Positions 59,616 to 64,000 of a DNA stretch of 64,000 bases are shown here, piece after piece (the first letter of the stretch is position 1; every line of letters begins with the position of its first letter). The stretch is from Arthrobacter citreus (lineage in GTDB: Bacteria > Actinomycetota > Actinomycetes > Actinomycetales > Micrococcaceae). A model generated the notes under the pieces. It was not told the DNA's origin, did no database searches, and saw only the letters and a program-made list of their open reading frames with translations. A program made the translations under genes and the position numbers. The stretch lies in NCBI RefSeq assembly GCF_009192745.1, contig NZ_VTFV01000004.1:248001-312000 (forward strand), in the 5' to 3' direction.

Positions 59616-62339
59616 TCACTTTGGCGTAGCAGCCTTCGGTTCAGCTTCCAGCGCCCGGTAAACGGCTTCCAGCTCTGTCCGCTTGCTGATGCCGAGCTTG
59701 ACGTAGATGCGGTAGACGTGACCCTCGACCGTACGCTGGGAAAGCGTGAACTTCGCCGCGATGTCTTTGGTGCCGGCCCCCTCCAAAAGCAGTTCGACTA
59801 TTTCATGCTCGCGCCTGGTCAGCCTCACCTGGTGCACGCTGGGGCTGAGGTATGACACGGTCACCCCTGCAAGTTCCTCGCGGCGCCGCCTCAGCTGCTG
59901 AATCAGCGCACGCTGGCGGCGCAGGTTGTTGTGCGCACCGTAGTAACGGATGGCATGGCCGATGCACTCCACGGCAACCAGGTACTTCCTGCGGCGCACT
60001 GCTTCGTCCGCTGCCGCGACCATCCGTTCGGGATTGTCCGCTGCGACGGCCGCAGCATAGGCATGGAGCGCCGCTGCTTCCCCGCCCTCGAACCCGCCGG
60101 TGAGGTCCATGAGTCGTTTTGCCTGCTTCAGGTCACCGACGGCGAGTGCCAGTTCCAGGATGTCCTTTTCTGCCGCGAACTGTCCCAGGGCCCGCGCTTC
60201 CTCGGCCAACGACCGCACCTGGGGCGGAGGCGGTTCTTCATTGCCCTGGGGAGCCATCGCGGCCGCAGCAAATGCGCGGGCAGCCAGTTCAAGTCCTTTC
60301 GGCCCCGAATAGCCCAGGCCCCTTAGCTCGCCTGCGAACCGGGCGGCCGGAGAATCGTCCTCCACCACAACTGCCGTATACCCGGCAATGGCCAGCGCGT
60401 AGGGAAGCAGTCTCTCCGGGTCCCTGAACCGAAGGGCGCCAATGGCAGGCTTCAGCCGGCGAAGACCTTTGCGGAACCGTCCCTGGTGGATCTCCAGGGC
60501 CCCCTCAAGCACGCCAATACTGCCACCGTACGCCAGCAGGCTATGGGGTGTTGCCCGCAGCTGCTCAGTGAGCAGCTCGCCAAGTTCTCCAAAGCTACCG
60601 CCGTGGAGCAGGGCGAAGGAGCGCCTGATCCACACGGTTCCCCGCACCCGGCATTGGGCATGTGGTTCAAGCGCCAGTTCCCGCTGTGCCTGGTCTGCAG
60701 CCTGCAGAGCCTCACGGATGGCGCCGGCGGCGGTATATCCCTCGCACACCAGCGAATAACCCAATGCCCTCAGCTCATGCTGCCCCGCCGTCCTCCCCTG
60801 GTTCACGGCGTCCGTGTCCAGCAGTTCCCTGGTGGCGGCAGGAGTCTCTCCCGGAACCAGCAGGTTTCCATCGGCGATCCGGGCCCAAAGCGCCAGCACG
60901 CTCTGTCCCGCTGCCATCCATCCTGCCCGTTCGTCTCCGGAATCCGGTCCCTTGAGCAGGGCTTCCCGCTCTGCCCACTCCCGTGCCAGGCCACGGAGCC
61001 GCTCTCCTGCGGATTCCGAGCAGGCCGCAAGCTGTGCCGAAGCCAGCACCGCCAGGTCCAGGGTTTCCGCATCCGCTGCTGCTCTAACGGCGTCTTCCAG
61101 GCCTGCCCTTGCCTCTGAGATATTTCCAAGCGTCAGCTGCGCCACAGCCGCTTCAATGCGGGCCCGGGCCGCCAAGGGCCCGGGCTGGACCGCCTGGGCA
61201 AGCCGCAGCGCCAGTTCGCCGTCGCCGTCGGCGTTTGCCGACCGCGCTGCCTGCAGCAATTCCAAACCCTCCGGCGCTTCACCGCAGTCCAGCGCCCATG
61301 CCGCGTAAAGGGTGTGGGAGTGGCGGAGCTTGGGCCCATCGCCCTTCATGAGCTGCCTGCGGATCTCCATGCTGCGTACCGGCGGCACGAGGGAGCGGAT
61401 GGCGTGGGCATGAAGCGGCTGTGCCAGCTGCAGCTGATCCGCAGCTTCCGGAGCCTGGAGGAGGTATCCGTCGTCGACGAGTGCCTGCACGGACGCCGGA
61501 TCCGCCACTGCCGTGAGTGCGGGCCGGGGCAGGACCCCGGCCAGGGCAACCGCCTCCAGCACCGCGCGCTCCCCGTCACTCCGGCTGGCCAGGAGCCGCT
61601 TGGCAAGGTCCTGAACCGTGGGTTCCAGCGCGCCGGGCAGCGCGCGCAAATACCATGAGCCGTTGCGCTGGAGCAGTTCGCCGCGTCTGCGTGCCCCGTC
61701 CAGCAGCGCCTTCGCGTACAGCGGGTTTCCCCCGGAAACGCGGGCCAGGACGGCACTGGAAGCACGAAGCACCGTCCCTCCCAGTTCCTGGACGCACAGG
61801 CGATGGATCATTTCACGCGAGAGCGGTTGGAGGTCCAGCCGCGAGAGCATGCCGTCCCGCGCCAGGGAAAGAAGTTCCTGGATGTTCGTGCTGCGGGCAC
61901 GCGAGAGGACAAGCAGCCGCAGCTCCCCCGACATCGCCAGCTGGACCAGTACGTGGCTGGACGCCTCATCCAGATGATGGGCGTCCTCCACCACCAGGAG
62001 TGCCTGGGCATGTCCGGCTTCGGCACGGACGCGGAAGAACCGGCGGATGTTCCGGAGCACCACCAGCGGGGAATCCATGTCTTCAGCGAGCGCCCGTTCC
62101 ATGAACGGAGTCAGTGCCCCGTAGGGGATCCGCGCCAGCACCGGGCTGCTGTGGATCCGGTAAGGCGTCACGATGCCTTCCAGCCGGCGCAGCACCTCCT
62201 CAGCGAGGGCGCTCTTGCCCATCCCTTCCGGCGCCAGCACGATCGAACCGCGGAGCATCGGGTCCAGGAGATGGTTCGAAACCTGCTCAGCTTCGGCGCT
62301 GAGCAGGATCTCCGGCGCCGCCGATGTCTGGTGCTGCAT
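59616..62339 (-). CDS. Large LuxR-family (LAL-type) ATPase regulator
   Basis: 907 residues. An N-terminal AAA/STAND ATPase has Walker A APEGMGKSALAEEVL and Walker B ALLVVEDAHHLDEAS. A helical TPR-like middle covers about 300-820, and a C-terminal LuxR helix-turn-helix reads LTRREHEIVELLLEGAGTK, TLSQRTVEGHVYRIYVKLG. The stop of the upstream regulator overlaps its ATG (TGATG), so the two are coupled. It reads toward the polysaccharide operon and is a candidate activator of it. Confidence 0.9.
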   Translation of the reverse strand: MQHQTSAAPEILLSAEAEQVSNHLLDPMLRGSIVLAPEGMGKSALAEEVLRRLEGIVTPYRIHSSPVLARIPYGALTPFMERALAEDMDSPLVVLRNIRRFFRVRAEAGHAQALLVVEDAHHLDEASSHVLVQLAMSGELRLLVLSRARSTNIQELLSLARDGMLSRLDLQPLSREMIHRLCVQELGGTVLRASSAVLARVSGGNPLYAKALLDGARRRGELLQRNGSWYLRALPGALEPTVQDLAKRLLASRSDGERAVLEAVALAGVLPRPALTAVADPASVQALVDDGYLLQAPEAADQLQLAQPLHAHAIRSLVPPVRSMEIRRQLMKGDGPKLRHSHTLYAAWALDCGEAPEGLELLQAARSANADGDGELALRLAQAVQPGPLAARARIEAAVAQLTLGNISEARAGLEDAVRAAADAETLDLAVLASAQLAACSESAGERLRGLAREWAEREALLKGPDSGDERAGWMAAGQSVLALWARIADGNLLVPGETPAATRELLDTDAVNQGRTAGQHELRALGYSLVCEGYTAAGAIREALQAADQAQRELALEPHAQCRVRGTVWIRRSFALLHGGSFGELGELLTEQLRATPHSLLAYGGSIGVLEGALEIHQGRFRKGLRRLKPAIGALRFRDPERLLPYALAIAGYTAVVVEDDSPAARFAGELRGLGYSGPKGLELAARAFAAAAMAPQGNEEPPPPQVRSLAEEARALGQFAAEKDILELALAVGDLKQAKRLMDLTGGFEGGEAAALHAYAAAVAADNPERMVAAADEAVRRRKYLVAVECIGHAIRYYGAHNNLRRQRALIQQLRRRREELAGVTVSYLSPSVHQVRLTRREHEIVELLLEGAGTKDIAAKFTLSQRTVEGHVYRIYVKLGISKRTELEAVYRALEAEPKAATPK

Positions 62340-64000
62340 CACCGAACCCCCTGCACTGCAGTCGACTGGCTGGAACCGGGTGCCTGGTTTGCGCTCAGCA
62401 GCTTGGCCAGTTCCCTTCGGCTGCCCACATGCAGCTTTGAATAGATCTGGTACAGGTGCCCTTCTACGGTGCGTACTGAAATCGAGAGTTCAGCGGCAAT
62501 CGTCTTGTTGCTGGTTCCGGCCGCCGCCTGCCGGGCGATCACCCGTTCCCGGGCCGTCAGTCCGCGCAGGCAGTCCTCGACTTCGGCGTCGCTCTCCGAT
62601 TCTCCGGACTGGAGCCGGCGGGTGCGGTGGATGAAACGGACTGTTGCGCGGTCCCCCGCTCCAGCCGCGATGTGCAGGGCACGCTCCCCCGTTTCCCGGG
62701 ACAGCAGTTCGTGCCCAAGGGCCGCAGCGGCATCGGCTGCCAGCAGCAGCAGCTGCGGATCGCGGCCTGCCGCACCCTTTGCATAGTCCTCGCACATCCG
62801 GGCGAAGCGCCCCTGGAGCCCCGACGCTACGTCCAGCAGCTGCTGGGCCTGGGCCAGGTCCCCGAGGCGGACGGCACTGAGCAGGCTCAGCACGGCGTAG
62901 GCACCGGCTCCGCGGTCCTCATCCCGGACTGCCAGTTCACCCAGCGCTTCGCCTGAATCCCCGGAACCCAGCAGGTTCCTGGCAAGGACGGCGAAGTGGG
63001 CTGCGGTGCGCTGCAGCGCCCACGACGGCGTGGCCGGAACAGAATCGGCAGTGCGCAGGTGCGCCTCGGCACGCTGATGCTGGCCCTGCAGCGCGGCGGC
63101 GTAAGCGGCGACGGCGCTGACTGTGTGAAGGAGGCCGCCGGGGTCGGAAATCCCGAGCTGCCTGGCGGCCGGAAGCAGCCGCGCAGTGGCAGCGGCTCCC
63201 CGCCCGGCGAAGGCGTGCAGGACACCTTCGCAGACTTCGTGGAGAGTTCCTCCGAAGCTTCCTGCTCCCTCTGTCCCCGCCCCCCGGGCAAGGAACTCGG
63301 CAGCGGTCTCGAGGGCACCGGCAACCATCAGGACGTGGAGTATCCGGGCCTGCGCCTGAGCGGCTTCCGCGGGGTCGAGGTCGGGCTCCTGTACGTCGGA
63401 AAGCAAAGGCCACAGCGCTGCGGCAAGCTCCAGCGCATCGGACTGACGGTCCGTCATGCCCCACGCAACGCAGAGCCATGACCCAACCAGGGCCCTGAAG
63501 CCCCTGCCGTTTTCATCCCCCCGTGCATAGACGCCGGACAGGAATGATGCTGCCTGCCCATACTGTCCGTGCTGGGCAAGGCACCGGGCCCGGGCCAAAA
63601 CCAGTTCGCGCTCAAGCTGGGCGGACTCACCTCGGGCAAGTCCGTCGGCGGTGAGGGCCACAAGGATCCGTTCAGCTTCCTCAAGGCGGGCCGCGTGGCC
63701 TTCGGCTACCCCGGCGTTCACGAACTGCTGCTCGGCCATCCAGCGGCAGCCGGCAGCGGCTTCGACAATCAGCAGACGCACGGATTCGGGTGAATGGGCG
63801 CCGGATTCACCGAACTCACGGTGCCGGGCGATGACCTCGGAAGCGCCGGAGGCATTGCCTCCGGCCAAGAAAGCACGCGCCAGTTCCAGCACAGCAGCCC
63901 GCGAAGACAGATGGTTGGGGTCTGCCGTGATGAACTCCTGCGCTGCTCCCGGTTCTCCTTCGGCGTTCGCTTCCCGGCCGGCTGCCAGCGCCAGCTCGGC
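62339..64000 (-). CDS. LuxR-family regulator, 5' end outside the window
   Basis: Partial: the frame is open to the window edge (at least 553 residues). A long helical TPR/MalT-like region (repeats such as ALVGSWLCVAWGMTDRQSDA and AYAAALQGQHQRAEAHLRTA) precedes a C-terminal LuxR helix-turn-helix, LTARERVIARQAAAGTSNK and ELSISVRTVEGHLYQIYSK. An ATPase domain, if present, lies beyond the edge. Coupled by TGATG to the next regulator. The resemblance of the two C-termini suggests an ancient tandem duplication. Confidence 0.87.
   Translation of the reverse strand, partial: AELALAAGREANAEGEPGAAQEFITADPNHLSSRAAVLELARAFLAGGNASGASEVIARHREFGESGAHSPESVRLLIVEAAAGCRWMAEQQFVNAGVAEGHAARLEEAERILVALTADGLARGESAQLERELVLARARCLAQHGQYGQAASFLSGVYARGDENGRGFRALVGSWLCVAWGMTDRQSDALELAAALWPLLSDVQEPDLDPAEAAQAQARILHVLMVAGALETAAEFLARGAGTEGAGSFGGTLHEVCEGVLHAFAGRGAAATARLLPAARQLGISDPGGLLHTVSAVAAYAAALQGQHQRAEAHLRTADSVPATPSWALQRTAAHFAVLARNLLGSGDSGEALGELAVRDEDRGAGAYAVLSLLSAVRLGDLAQAQQLLDVASGLQGRFARMCEDYAKGAAGRDPQLLLLAADAAAALGHELLSRETGERALHIAAGAGDRATVRFIHRTRRLQSGESESDAEVEDCLRGLTARERVIARQAAAGTSNKTIAAELSISVRTVEGHLYQIYSKLHVGSRRELAKLLSANQAPGSSQSTAVQGVR

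Overview
The window is high-GC and densely packed. Its gene content (actinobacterial-type Mfd, a PNP-PmmB pair, a SCO4848-family protein, a DUF2505 protein, SufS/SufU, SipW-type exported proteins) points to an actinobacterium, most likely Arthrobacter or another member of the Micrococcaceae. It looks chromosomal: I found no insertion sequence, integrase, tRNA, rRNA or CRISPR array.

Layout. 1-7700: nucleoside salvage (PNP, phosphohexomutase, DeoC), a STAS-like protein translationally coupled to a GGDEF-EAL protein, and a TPR protein divergent from a 46-residue exported peptide. 7690-9910: a SIS protein and a glucosamine-kinase-like enzyme. 10070-19010: a polyamine-type ABC importer (potDBCA), a TetR regulator, a family-1 glycosyltransferase, an aldehyde dehydrogenase and a flavin amine oxidase, ending in a repeat-dense island. 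19400-29070: a methyltransferase, Mfd, a secreted M28 peptidase, a SOD-like lipoprotein, small membrane proteins and NhaA. 29110-32970: a five-gene operon with a SipW-type signal peptidase and SipW-type exported proteins. 33200-38480: VanZ-like protein, succinate-semialdehyde dehydrogenase, an Hpt-like protein and a divergent response regulator/histidine kinase pair.

38490-64000 is an envelope polysaccharide region: GDP-fucose synthesis (gmd, fcl), an embedded sufS-sufU pair, a CDP-alcohol phosphatidyltransferase, a beta-helix protein, a GT4 glycosyltransferase and a GDPD-like lipoprotein. A seven-gene operon on the minus strand follows in transcription order: WbaP-type priming transferase, TagD-like cytidylyltransferase, WecG/TagA transferase, flippase, Wzz-like protein, polymerase, and a giant propeller/LamG/PKD surface protein. 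Every junction in that operon overlaps. Upstream lie two large LuxR-type regulators; the outer one runs off the window.

The least expected signals are: (1) the TPR protein next to a signal-peptide-bearing micropeptide, which looks like an RRNPP-style receptor/pheromone cassette; (2) two copies of a covarying hairpin with an invariant octaloop and a U-tract in the 670-bp leader of the polysaccharide operon; (3) the SipW operon; (4) a perfect 56-bp palindrome with a related copy 16.5 kb away; and (5) a glycosyltransferase inside an amine-catabolism operon. Gene starts were moved inward where a ribosome binding site, signal peptide or stop/start overlap supported it. All functional calls come from reading motifs; no database search was made.
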